In this document: positions 43,012 to 52,500 of the stretch, one piece after another | Numbering within the stretch: the stretch's first letter is position 1 | Layout of the letters: each line of letters starts with the position of its first letter | Assembly: GCA_958436175.1 (NCBI GenBank) | Contig: CAUBJF010000004.1 | Location: 132,845-196,844 of the forward strand | Reading direction: 5' to 3' | Origin: an uncultured Muribaculaceae bacterium | GTDB lineage: Bacteria; Bacteroidota; Bacteroidia; Bacteroidales; Muribaculaceae | DNA length: 64,000 nt | The notes under the pieces: generated by a model | Told to the model about the DNA's origin: nothing | The model's database searches: none | Seen by the model: the letters and a program-made list of their open reading frames with translations, nothing else | Translations under genes and position numbers: made by a program

Positions 43012-44352
43012 ATGAGCAATCCAAATGTAAAGGCCGCCGCCGGCAAACTCGGCGTCATGGTAGTAGGCCTCGGAGCCGTTTCCACAACATTCATGACCGG
43101 TGTCCTTATGACACGCAAAGGTCTCGCCAAGCCCGTAGGCTCCATGACACAGTACGACCGTATCCGTGTCGGAGAGGGTGAAGACAAGAAATATCTCAAA
43201 TACAAAGATATAGTGCCTCTGGCCGATCTTAACGACATAGAGTTCGCCGCATGGGATGTATATCCTGCCAATGCCTACGAATCGGCTCTCAATGCCGAAG
43301 TGCTCAAGGAGCGCGACATCGAACCCGTCCGCGAAGAACTCGAAGCCATCCGTCCTCTCAAGGCTGCTTTCGACCATAACTATGCAAAGCGCCTCACCGG
43401 CGACAACCTCAAGACCGGTACTCGCTGGGAACTCGTAGAGCAGATCCGGGAAGACATCCGCAACTTCAAGAAAGAAAAAGGTCTCGACCGTGTTGTTGTC
43501 CTTTGGGCTGCTTCGACCGAGGTCTATGTGCCCGTCGACGAAAAATACCATTATCATCTGGCCGACCTCGAGAAGGCGATGAAGGATGACGACAAAGAAC
43601 ACATCGCTCCCTCGATGTGCTATGCATATGCAGCACTCACAGAAGGCGCTCCCTTCATCATGGGCGCACCCAATACCACCGTCGATATACCTGCCATGTG
43701 GGAACTTGCCGAAAAGACAAGGATGCCTATCGCAGGCAAGGACTTCAAGACCGGCCAGACACTTGTAAAGTCGGGCTTCGCTCCTATCATCGGCACACGT
43801 TGCCTCGGTCTTTCAGGCTGGTTCTCGACCAATATCCTCGGAAACCGCGACGGCCTCGTGCTCGACGAACCTGCCAACTTCCGTACGAAGGAAGTTTCGA
43901 AACTCTCGACACTCGAAAGCATCCTCGTTCCCGAAGATCAGCCCGATCTCTACGGCGCCAACTGCGGCGGTGCCGAGGAAGGAGGTCATCAGGGCTACTA
44001 CCACAAGGTACGTATCAACTACTATCCTCCGCGCAACGACAACAAGGAAGGCTGGGACAACATTGATATCTTCGGTTGGATGGGTTATCCCATGCAGATT
44101 AAGATCAACTTCCTCTGTCGCGACTCAATCCTTGCCGCACCTCTGTGTCTCGACCTCGTTCTCCTGAGCGACCTCGCAGCCCGTGCCGGACGCTACGGCA
44201 TTCAGCGCTTCCTGAGCTTCTTCCTCAAGAGCCCGATGCATGACTATACAAAAAATGAGGTTCCAGTGAACCATTTGTTCCAGCAATACGTTATGCTGAA
44301 GAACGCCATCCGAGAGATGGGCGGTTATCCGGCTGACGAAACTATTGACTGA
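43012..44352 (+). CDS. Inositol-3-phosphate synthase (MIPS)
   Basis: The 446-residue cytosolic enzyme converts glucose 6-phosphate to inositol 3-phosphate with bound NAD. Seen: an N-terminal Rossmann motif VVGLGAVSTT, VLWAASTEVYVP, GAPNTTVDIPAMWELA, AGKDFKTGQTLVKS (the catalytic Lys region) and SGWFSTNILGNRDG. Length is close to that of other bacterial members. Its product feeds the phosphatidyltransferase gene upstream. It has its own promoter region and a terminator. Confidence 0.95.
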   Translation: MSNPNVKAAAGKLGVMVVGLGAVSTTFMTGVLMTRKGLAKPVGSMTQYDRIRVGEGEDKKYLKYKDIVPLADLNDIEFAAWDVYPANAYESALNAEVLKERDIEPVREELEAIRPLKAAFDHNYAKRLTGDNLKTGTRWELVEQIREDIRNFKKEKGLDRVVVLWAASTEVYVPVDEKYHYHLADLEKAMKDDDKEHIAPSMCYAYAALTEGAPFIMGAPNTTVDIPAMWELAEKTRMPIAGKDFKTGQTLVKSGFAPIIGTRCLGLSGWFSTNILGNRDGLVLDEPANFRTKEVSKLSTLESILVPEDQPDLYGANCGGAEEGGHQGYYHKVRINYYPPRNDNKEGWDNIDIFGWMGYPMQIKINFLCRDSILAAPLCLDLVLLSDLAARAGRYGIQRFLSFFLKSPMHDYTKNEVPVNHLFQQYVMLKNAIREMGGYPADETID

Positions 44353-44406
44353 CAAAACATTCTTCTCTATAGCATCTCTCTCATAACTGACTATAAAACA
44401 CATAAA

Positions 44407-44442
44407 AACAAAGACGGACCCCACTTGAGGCCCGTCTTTGTT
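44407..44442. terminator. Terminator between the MIPS gene and the 44476 gene
   Basis: AACAAAGACGG (44407-44417) pairs with CCGTCTTTGTT (44432-44442). It is A-rich upstream and T-rich downstream, so it can end both converging genes. Confidence 0.85.
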
Positions 44443-44475
44443 TAGTTGCTGTAGGTTGAGGTTCTTATTATGCTG

Positions 44476-45708
44476 TCAGCGTGACCAGAGTTCTGCTATC
44501 ACGGGTTCCTGACTGTAGCCGACGGGACAGGCTTCGCTGCGGCGAGCCGCACGATAGTTGCCGCCAGTCTCGTTGGGACAGGTAATCATTCGCGTGCCGG
44601 GCATCTCCAGGTGTCCGTTGGAATCGTTGTCGCGCAGCCACTGCCAAGCATAGCGTAGCCATTGGTTGCGGTATTCCTCAGGTTGCTGGGCGAACCAAGA
44701 GATTTCGTCCCAGCCCCATATGAAGTGCGATTCAAGATTGGCCTTGCCCGGCTCTTTGCTGATGCCGAAATTGTCGAATTCCACCAGGTAGGGAAGATGC
44801 TCTGCGCTCCATCCCGACGGACTCTTACAGCCCATGCTGCGGCCATAGAGGCTGTCGAGGTAGCCTTTCTGCAACTTGCCATGATATGGCGTTTCGGGAA
44901 TCTCACACACTCTTAGGGGGAATGAATTGAAGTCAAGCAGGCTTACTCCATCTTTTACCATTCCGAAATAGGGAGTATGTGCGTCGAGCAGAACCCATCC
45001 ACGGCGTGCTTTGTCATGGGCAATCGCTCGGATATGGCCGATAACATCAGCCCAGTGTTCGCGTTCGGGGTCGTTCATTCCGATAAGCTCAATCTGGCCC
45101 AGGTGGAGTGCTTCGACACCAACTTCCATATATGCTCCAGCGAGATAGGTAAACCATAATTTCGTTTCAGGACGCGAAATGTCCGGAACACTGCAGCCTG
45201 TATGCCAGTGGTCAACCAGCTTGCCATCGGTATTCAGCATGGAATCGTAAGAGAAATTACGGTTCTCGACGGGTAGTCCGAAATGCTCGAACACCCATGC
45301 CGGAACAGGAACATTGTTGACAGCCGTAGTTATGATTTCGAACAGGCATCCTTGGAGAACGATATCTGGATCGGCGCTATGCAGGTCACCGGCGATCTGC
45401 CGGGCACGAGTCCAGAAATTAGCCTCGTTAAGCAGACTTTCACCGCCCCAGCGGTAGATTGTCCTGCCAAGGAATTTGGCACCGGTTTCTTTGACCATTC
45501 GTACGTCGTCATTGTGATATGAGTAGATACGTCGGCCCTCAGGCTTGTCCGGCATGAGCAGATAGACCATCGTGATAGATTTGTCAAGATAGTTTTCAAG
45601 AACATTGCGGCTCACGCCGGTGCTGTCGATAAGATAATCAGAAGACTGTGACCATGTTGGCATTATGATCGAAATCGCCAGTGCTGCTGAAAGAAGGAAT
45701 TTTCTCAT
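44476..45708 (-). CDS. Secreted protein of unknown function, possible glycosidase-like TIM barrel
   Basis: The 410-residue protein has a signal peptide (FLLSAALAISIIMPTWSQ). The mature part alternates hydrophobic strands with helices and acidic/aromatic tips (LGRTIYRWGGES, LQGCLFEIIT, VEALHLGQIELIGM, VLLDAHTPYFG, LVEFDNFGI, WGWDEISWF), which looks like a beta/alpha barrel of a clan-A-type hydrolase; candidate acids are the Glu in LQGCLFEI and in LVEFDNF. I do not recognise a named family. It is monocistronic. Confidence 0.7.
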   Translation of the reverse strand: MRKFLLSAALAISIIMPTWSQSSDYLIDSTGVSRNVLENYLDKSITMVYLLMPDKPEGRRIYSYHNDDVRMVKETGAKFLGRTIYRWGGESLLNEANFWTRARQIAGDLHSADPDIVLQGCLFEIITTAVNNVPVPAWVFEHFGLPVENRNFSYDSMLNTDGKLVDHWHTGCSVPDISRPETKLWFTYLAGAYMEVGVEALHLGQIELIGMNDPEREHWADVIGHIRAIAHDKARRGWVLLDAHTPYFGMVKDGVSLLDFNSFPLRVCEIPETPYHGKLQKGYLDSLYGRSMGCKSPSGWSAEHLPYLVEFDNFGISKEPGKANLESHFIWGWDEISWFAQQPEEYRNQWLRYAWQWLRDNDSNGHLEMPGTRMITCPNETGGNYRAARRSEACPVGYSQEPVIAELWSR

Positions 45709-45850
45709 GGCTATTGTTTTGGGTAAAAGTCAATGCCTGCGATGCTTGCCAATGACTCAGCAGCTAAATTAACAAATTCCTTCTATGTAGCAAAATAAAA
45801 AGCTCGACAGGATATTCGACGTTGGTTTTCCCGCCTTTTTCCAAGGTAGA

Positions 45851-47089
45851 TTAGGCTACATCGAAGCCGGCTTTGAGGATGGCTTCCTCGACGGCTTTGG
45901 GGGCGACGTCGCCGGTGACGGTTGCGCAACCTCTGGCGAGGTCCACTTCTACCTGTTCTGCTCCTGGCAGAGCCGAGAGGGCTTTTTCGACAGTTGCTTT
46001 GCAATGAGGGCAGCTCATGCCCTTGACGGTGTAAGTTGCTGTGTTCATATCGTTTTGGATGTTATGATGATGCGGATGACGGCGCTGTGCAACAGCGGCG
46101 TAAATAAGGAGTGCTACAAGCACTACAGTGCATATAGTATCGAAGATGCCGAAAGCATGGTGGCAGGATTCTCCGGCTGCGACACCCGGTAGTGCGAACC
46201 ATGAGGCCGGCAAAAGAAGGTCGATTATGAGGCCGAACATGATGGAGGTTACAACCACCGAGGCCACATAGATGAATGTTGCTTTACGCCCCTGTGTACG
46301 GGCAAGTACGAGCATGGATGCGAAGTTGACGGCAGGTCCGGCCATGAGAAGCACGAAAGCGATGCCGGGCGAGAGACCTTTCATCATCAGCGACAGCGCG
46401 ATAGGGATGGACCCCGTAGCGCATATATACATAGGCACTGCGATAGCCACAACCGCCAGCATGGCGAGGAACGGACGCGAGCTGAGGGCGACGAAGATAT
46501 CATCTGGTACGAAAACCGTGATGAGGGCTGCGACGACGAGTCCTATGACGAGCCATTTGCCGACAGATGCTACCATATCCACGAATCCGTAGCGGACAGC
46601 TTCTTTCATCTTGCCCCAGAAAGTAGGCTTCAGCTCGGAAGTCGCCGAACATCCGCTACAGTCGGCATCATATCGATTCTCAGGTGCAAAACGCGAAACC
46701 GTCCAGCCACCGGCGACGGCACCGACAAGTGCTGCGATAGGGCGTATGAGCGCGAATGGCAGTCCTAAGAGGGAATATGTTGCGGCTATGGAGTCAACAC
46801 CCGTCTGCGGAGTGGCGATGAGGAAGGATGTTGTCGCTCCCCGTGAGGCACCGCTGCGCCTGAGCGAGACTGCTGTCGGCAGTACGCCGCATGAGCAAAG
46901 CGGAAGAGGTATGCCGAAAAGAGCTGCCTTCACTACCGGTCCGAAACCGGGGCCCGAGAGATGTCGGCTCATAGATTTATTGCTGACGAAAGCATGTAGG
47001 AGCCCTGCTATGAAGAAGCCCAGCAGGATATAGGGCGACATTTCCTGCAGGATGTGCAAAAGGGATGTGAATATGCTTGATATATCCAT
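45851..47089 (-). CDS. Metal permease (SO_0444/DUF318 type) fused to a C-terminal HMA domain
   Basis: The ATG at 47089 gives 412 residues with 8-10 hydrophobic helices; the longer frame upstream is not membrane-like. The permease part has PLPLCSCGVLPTAVSLRRSG, VDSIAATYSLLG and MYICATGSIPIALSLMMKG, the hallmarks of the Cu/Zn (or arsenic) efflux permease family. After a His-rich linker (RRHPHHHN) comes a heavy-metal-associated domain with GMSCPHC (residues about 355-361). It exports a thiophilic metal. A -7 element (TAATTTTGC) lies just upstream, and the HMA-AraC regulator is the next gene out. Confidence 0.9.
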   Translation of the reverse strand: MDISSIFTSLLHILQEMSPYILLGFFIAGLLHAFVSNKSMSRHLSGPGFGPVVKAALFGIPLPLCSCGVLPTAVSLRRSGASRGATTSFLIATPQTGVDSIAATYSLLGLPFALIRPIAALVGAVAGGWTVSRFAPENRYDADCSGCSATSELKPTFWGKMKEAVRYGFVDMVASVGKWLVIGLVVAALITVFVPDDIFVALSSRPFLAMLAVVAIAVPMYICATGSIPIALSLMMKGLSPGIAFVLLMAGPAVNFASMLVLARTQGRKATFIYVASVVVTSIMFGLIIDLLLPASWFALPGVAAGESCHHAFGIFDTICTVVLVALLIYAAVAQRRHPHHHNIQNDMNTATYTVKGMSCPHCKATVEKALSALPGAEQVEVDLARGCATVTGDVAPKAVEEAILKAGFDVA

Positions 47090-47111
47090 TGCTTTGTAAT
47101 TTTTTTCTGAT

Positions 47112-47120
47112 GCAAAATTA
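47112..47120 (-). promoter_or_regulatory. -7 element of the metal permease gene
   Basis: Minus-strand TAATTTTGC, 22 bases before the ATG at 47089; the -33 is poor, as expected for an activator-dependent (AraC-type) promoter. Confidence 0.45.
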
Positions 47121-47178
47121 CAAAACGAAAAGCCTTCCGGCGTTACATGCTTTCGGGTGCGGCTTGCATAATTCCGGG

Positions 47179-47748
47179 CTATACGGTGTCGAGGCTGCGG
47201 CGTAGCCCCTGCGTATTCTTGAGATACTGCGTCGGAGTCATGCCTGTTACTTCCTTGAACTGGCGTGAGAGATGGGCGGCACTCGAGTAGCCCGTCTTGT
47301 CGGCAATCTCTGCCAAGGTGGCATCGCCATAGCCAAGCAATTCCTTGACGTACTCTATCTTCTGGAGGATGCTGTAGCGTTCGACGGTGCGCCCTTCGAG
47401 GCGCGAGAATATTCGGCTTGCCTGGTCGTAGCTCATGCCGACATGTTCCTCGACGCAGGCTGAGAGGTTCAGGCGGCACTCATGTTCGTCGCGTAAGTGA
47501 TGCAGAACGGCCGACTTGATTTTCTCCACTGTCGCGGTGTCGCTGTCGGTGATTCGTTCGAAGCCCAGGGCTTGTAAGGCCGCATCGATGTCGTGCAACA
47601 GGGAATTATCATCTACCGAGGAGGGAACAGAGAAGCTCGCACGGCCCAGTTCGACCACCACATCTGTGAATCCGAGGTCTTCGAGGGCGTGACGTACGGC
47701 GGCAACACAGTGCCGGCACACCATATTTTTTATCAGCATCTCCATCAA
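47179..47748 (-). CDS. HMA-AraC fusion transcriptional regulator
   Basis: The 189-residue protein joins an N-terminal heavy-metal-binding fold (residues 1-70; MVCRHC with Cys11 and Cys14) to a C-terminal AraC double helix-turn-helix (about 85-185; LAEIADKTGYSSAAHLSRQFKEVTG is the second HTH, cut short here only by position). The metal domain replaces the cupin sensor of classical AraC proteins, so it probably senses copper, zinc or a similar ion and activates the adjacent permease, whose own HMA domain has the same Cys-x2-Cys. It diverges from the S41 protease gene. Confidence 0.88.
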   Translation of the reverse strand: MMEMLIKNMVCRHCVAAVRHALEDLGFTDVVVELGRASFSVPSSVDDNSLLHDIDAALQALGFERITDSDTATVEKIKSAVLHHLRDEHECRLNLSACVEEHVGMSYDQASRIFSRLEGRTVERYSILQKIEYVKELLGYGDATLAEIADKTGYSSAAHLSRQFKEVTGMTPTQYLKNTQGLRRSLDTV

Positions 47749-47803
47749 AGGCCAAAATTAGTGAAAAAACTTGGAGTATGGGGGTTCTCAACAAAAATTT
47801 GCT

Positions 47804-47847
47804 TAATTTTGTTCCTTAAATAAGTGCCGGGATTTTTGTCCCGGCAC
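47804..47847 (+). promoter_or_regulatory. Promoter and leader hairpin of the S41 protease gene
   Basis: TAATTTTGT (47804-47812) is the -7. Directly after the expected start point, GTGCCGGGA (47824-47832) and TCCCGGCAC (47839-47847) form a perfect 9-bp stem with loop TTTTTG. It lies in the 5' leader, 22 bases before the ATG, with no T-run, so it is not a terminator and may protect or tune the mRNA. Confidence 0.6.
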
Positions 47848-47868
47848 AATCAACTGTTTATTTCGCGA

Positions 47869-49536
47869 ATGAAACGATTTGCATATATATTGATTGCCCT
47901 CGCTGCTGTCGGTGCAGTGTTATGCGGGGCTTCGTCGCCTACATCGGCAAAGAAGGACGAGTTTGCACGTAAGCTTCATACTTTCAACTCTATAGTGAAG
48001 GAACTGCAGGCTAATTATGTCGATACCCTCGATGCCGTGAAGATTATGGACAAGACCATATCGGCCTTGCTCTACCAGATCGACCCGTATACGGAGTACT
48101 ATCCGTCGGGCAATCAGGATGAGCTGTTGTCCATCTCCCAGGGCAAATATGCTGGCATAGGTTCCATAATCCAGAAACGTGGCGACAAGGTCATCATCAG
48201 CGAACCACAGTGGGATTCCCCGGCGCGTCGAGGCGGTCTTCGTCCCGGCGACGAAATCCTGTCGGTCAACGGCGATACCGTGACTCCCCAGACGGATATC
48301 AGCGATGTCAGCCGCCGTCTGCGCGGACAGGCCGGTACGGAAGCTGTCATAGAAGTCAAACGCCCCTACGTAAAGGATTCTCTCCTGACTTTCCATATCA
48401 CCCGTGCCGACATAAAAGTCAATCCGCTACCTTATTACGGCGTGCTTCCCAACGGCATCGGGTATATCCGGCTTACGACTTTCAACGAATCGAGCGCGCG
48501 TCGCGTCAAGGAAGCGGTGCTCGATATGATGCACGATCCTAACTTGAAAGGAATAGTCCTTGATCTTCGTGGTAATGGCGGCGGCCTGCTTGAGAGTGCT
48601 GTGCAGATAGTCGGCAACTTCGTACCAAAGGGTACCGAGATTGTTCGTACTAAAGGCCGCGATGCCCGTGAAGAGAAGAACTACAAGACTACCCAGAAGC
48701 CTCTGGATACCGACATTCCTCTGGCCGTGCTTACCGACGGCGGCACGGCTTCGGCCTCTGAGATTGTTGCAGGTTCGCTCCAGGACCTCGACCGCGCTGT
48801 GATTGTCGGCGAACGTTCCTTCGGCAAGGGTCTTGTGCAGAGCACACGCCCTCTGCCTTATGACGACATCATGAAGCTGACAGTGGCCCGCTACTACATT
48901 CCTTCCGGCCGCCTTATCCAGGCTCTCGATTACAGCCACCGCAACCCCGATGGCAGTCCGGAACGTACTCCCGACAGCCTGACTCATGAATATGCCACCA
49001 AGGCAGGACGTATCGTCCGCGACGGTGGTGGCATAACACCCGATATCACCGTCGAATTGCCCGAGACAAACCGTCTGCTATACAATATCATGGCCGATAT
49101 GTGGGCCTTCGATTACGCCAACAAGTACTTTGCAGCACATCCTGATTCGATACCCGTCGATTCCTTCCGCGTAACCAACGAAATGTTCGAAGATTTCAAG
49201 AAGAGCATCGATCCGGAACGCTTCAAATATGACCGCCAGTGCGAGACAGGCCTTCAGTATCTCCGCGATGCTGCCAAGACCGAAGGATATATGAACGATT
49301 CGGTAGCGGCGCAGTTCGATGTCCTTGCCGCCATGCTCAAGCATGACCTGAACCAGGATCTGGATATCAACAAGATGGCTATCATCGACATTCTCGACGG
49401 CGAACTGGCCTCTCGCTATTATTCCGATGCCGAAATCGTCCGCCGCAGCCTCGACGGTGATACAGTCCTTCAGTCAGCCATGAAGGTGCTCCTCGATTCC
49501 ACCGAGTATCGTAAGCTTCTCAGTCCCAAGAAATGA
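47869..49536 (+). CDS. S41-family C-terminal processing protease
   Basis: I use the ATG at 47869 (555 residues); it starts a signal peptide/anchor (FAYILIALAAVGAVLCGA), while the GTG at 47824 lies inside the leader hairpin. A PDZ domain (about 85-165; GIGSIIQKRGDKVIIS, GDEILSVNGD) precedes the catalytic S41 domain with Ser295 in GTASASE and Lys320 in SFGKGLVQ, 25 residues apart as in CtpA. It degrades or trims periplasmic proteins. A C-terminal helical region of about 170 residues follows. It overlaps mfd by four bases. Confidence 0.95.
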   Translation: MKRFAYILIALAAVGAVLCGASSPTSAKKDEFARKLHTFNSIVKELQANYVDTLDAVKIMDKTISALLYQIDPYTEYYPSGNQDELLSISQGKYAGIGSIIQKRGDKVIISEPQWDSPARRGGLRPGDEILSVNGDTVTPQTDISDVSRRLRGQAGTEAVIEVKRPYVKDSLLTFHITRADIKVNPLPYYGVLPNGIGYIRLTTFNESSARRVKEAVLDMMHDPNLKGIVLDLRGNGGGLLESAVQIVGNFVPKGTEIVRTKGRDAREEKNYKTTQKPLDTDIPLAVLTDGGTASASEIVAGSLQDLDRAVIVGERSFGKGLVQSTRPLPYDDIMKLTVARYYIPSGRLIQALDYSHRNPDGSPERTPDSLTHEYATKAGRIVRDGGGITPDITVELPETNRLLYNIMADMWAFDYANKYFAAHPDSIPVDSFRVTNEMFEDFKKSIDPERFKYDRQCETGLQYLRDAAKTEGYMNDSVAAQFDVLAAMLKHDLNQDLDINKMAIIDILDGELASRYYSDAEIVRRSLDGDTVLQSAMKVLLDSTEYRKLLSPKK

Positions 49537-52500
49537 CCCTCAGCGATATATGCTCGCAAATCCTGAGCTCCTCGCGAGAGAAGGCACTCAGGTCGCTCGC
49601 GGCAAAGAAAGAAGGACTCGTCCGCGGCGTTGCCGGTTCGTCGGCAGCCATAATGCTGTCGGGCCTTCCCCGTTCTCGTAGCGGTGCGCCGGTAGTGGTA
49701 ATCGGCGACTCGCTCGACGATGCCGGTTATCTCTATTTCGACCTTTGCCGTATCGTCGGCGAGGATTCCGTCGCCATGATGCCATCCGGTTTCAAGCGCG
49801 ATATAAAATACGGCCAGGTCGACCCTCCCAACCAGATTCTGCGGACCGAAGCCCTGAACCGTGTCAAGGACGGAAGCCTGCGCTTCATTGTCACCTATCC
49901 CGACGCGCTCGCCGAGAGCGTGGCTTCGCGAGAGGAACTCGACACCAGAACACTGCATCTGGCCAAAGATACTCCGGCCGATATGAAAAAGGCTGAGAAA
50001 TGGTTGAAAGACAATGGGTTCAAGGAAGTGGACTATGTGTTCGAACCCGGTCAGTACGCTGTACGCGGCTCAATCATGGATATTTTCGGCTATTCAGACG
50101 AGCTCCCCGTGCGCCTCGACTTCTTCGGCGACGAGATAGACTCTATCCGCTCTTTCAATGTCGAGACCCAGCTTTCGGAGACGCGCCATGACTCGGTGTC
50201 CATCACAGCCAATGTCGCTCATCGCGGACAGCTCAGCTCTTTCCTCGATTTTATCGCTGCCGATTCGCTGATTGCCATGCGAAACGAGCAGTACACCCTC
50301 GAACGCATACGTGCCATAGGGGCAACGGAAGTGTCGGCCTTTACCTTGCTGACTGAGGAAGGTGATGCCGATGCACTCGACCTCGTCGTCGATGCCGAAC
50401 TCTTCGCCTCGAAACTGGCCACTTTCCATCGCCTGTCGTTCACTGCAGCGACGAACAGTGGCGAGAGCACTGTCCCGACTCTGGACTTCGACTGTTCGCC
50501 ACAGGGCATATATCATAAGAATTTCGATCTTATCAGCGAGTCGTTCACACGCCTGATAGCCGACGGCTACCGCATGTGCATCCTCTCGGACAACGAGAAG
50601 CAGTTCTCCCGTCTGCGCGAGATTTTCGCCGACCGTGGCGACGATATACCCTTCGAGGCCATCGAAGGTACGCTCCACGAGGGCTTTGTGGACCAAACGG
50701 CCAAGATATGCGTCTTTACCGACCATCAGATTTTCGACCGCTTCCATAAGTACACCCTCAAGAGCGACCGTGCCCGTTCCGGTAAGCTTGCATTGTCGCT
50801 CAAGGAGTTGGGACAGATAGAAGTAGGCGATTATATAGTCCATGTCGACCATGGTGTCGGTAAGTTCGCCGGTCTGCTGCGCACCAACATCAACGGCAAG
50901 ATGCAGGAGGTGATAAAGCTCGTCTACCAGAACAACGACATCCTGATGGTCAGCATCCACGCCCTCCACAAGCTCGCCAAATACCGAGGCAAGGAAGGCG
51001 TGCCGCCGAAAATCAACCGCATCGGCTCCGGAGCATGGCAGAAGATGAAGGACCGTACCAAGAGCAAGCTCAAGGATATAGCCCGCGACCTCATCAAGCT
51101 CTATGCCGCCCGGCGCGACGAGAAAGGCTTCGCCTTCTCGCCGGACTCCTACCTCCAGCACGAGCTCGAAGCATCGTTTATCTACGAGGACACCCCCGAC
51201 CAGCTTACAGCCACGCAGGCCGTCAAGACCGACATGGAAAGCGAACGCCCCATGGACCGCCTCATATGCGGCGACGTGGGATTCGGAAAGACCGAGATTG
51301 CCGTCCGTGCGGCTTTCAAGGCCGCTACCGACGGCAAGCAGGTGGCCGTGCTCGTGCCGACAACGGTGCTCGCATACCAGCATTACCATACTTTCTCCGA
51401 GCGTCTAAAGGACTTCCCCGTCAGGGTCGAATACCTGTCGCGTGCCCGTTCGGCCAAGGATGTCAAGGAGATACTTGCCGACCTCGAAGCCGGTAAGATA
51501 GATATCGTCATAGGGACGCACAAGCTCATAGGCAAGGGCGTGAAATTCAAGGATCTCGGTCTACTGATAATCGACGAGGAACAGAAATTCGGTGTCGCTG
51601 TAAAGGAAAAACTCAAGCAGCTCAAGGTGAACATCGACACGCTCACCATGAGCGCGACTCCGATACCGCGTACCCTTCAGTTCTCACTCATGGGTGCTCG
51701 CGATCTTTCGACGATAACGACCCCTCCGCCAAACCGTTACCCCATCATCACGAGTGTAGACGCGCTCAGCGACGATGTCGTTGCCGAGGCCGTCAACTTC
51801 GAGCTGGCGCGCGGAGGTCAGGTTTTCTTCGTCAACCACCGTATCGAAGGGCTCTACGACCTCGAGGCCATGATACACCGCCTCGTACCGGATGCCCGAA
51901 CCATTGTGGCACATGGCCAGATGCCTCCCGAGAAGCTCGAGAAGGCAATCAACGACTTTACGGCACATGATTACGACATTCTGCTGGCTACAACCATTAT
52001 AGAGAGTGGTATCGACATGCCTAATGTCAATACGATCATCATCAACAATGCCCAGAATTTCGGCCTCAGCGAGCTGCATCAGCTTCGCGGACGTGTAGGC
52101 CGCAGTTCGCGCAAGGCATTCTGCTATCTCATGGTGCCGCCCGGGCTGCCCCTGTCGCCCGATGCACGGCGCCGACTGCAGGCCATCGAAAGTTTCTCCG
52201 ACCTCGGCTCCGGCATACATATCGCCATGCAGGACCTCGACATCCGAGGGGCCGGCAACCTTCTCGGGGCGGAGCAGAGCGGCTTCATCGCCGACCTCGG
52301 CTATGAGACATACCAGAAAATCCTCCGCGAGGCCGTCGTCGAGCTGCGTACCGAGGAGTTCCCCGATATCGCCGACAATGCCGCCGACAGCACGTCGGAA
52401 GGTGAGGATTACGTTGCCGACTGCGTCATCGAGAGCGATCTCGAACTCCTCCTGCCGTTCAACTACGTGCCGCAGGAAAGCGAGCGCATATCGCTCTATC

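Noticed and set aside
47090..47479. N-terminal extension of the metal permease
   Set aside because: It is Arg/Pro-rich, crosses a -7 element and overlaps the AraC gene in antisense.
47824..47868. GTG at 47824 as start of the S41 protease
   Set aside because: It lies inside the leader hairpin and would put 15 polar residues before the signal segment; the ATG at 47869 fits better.
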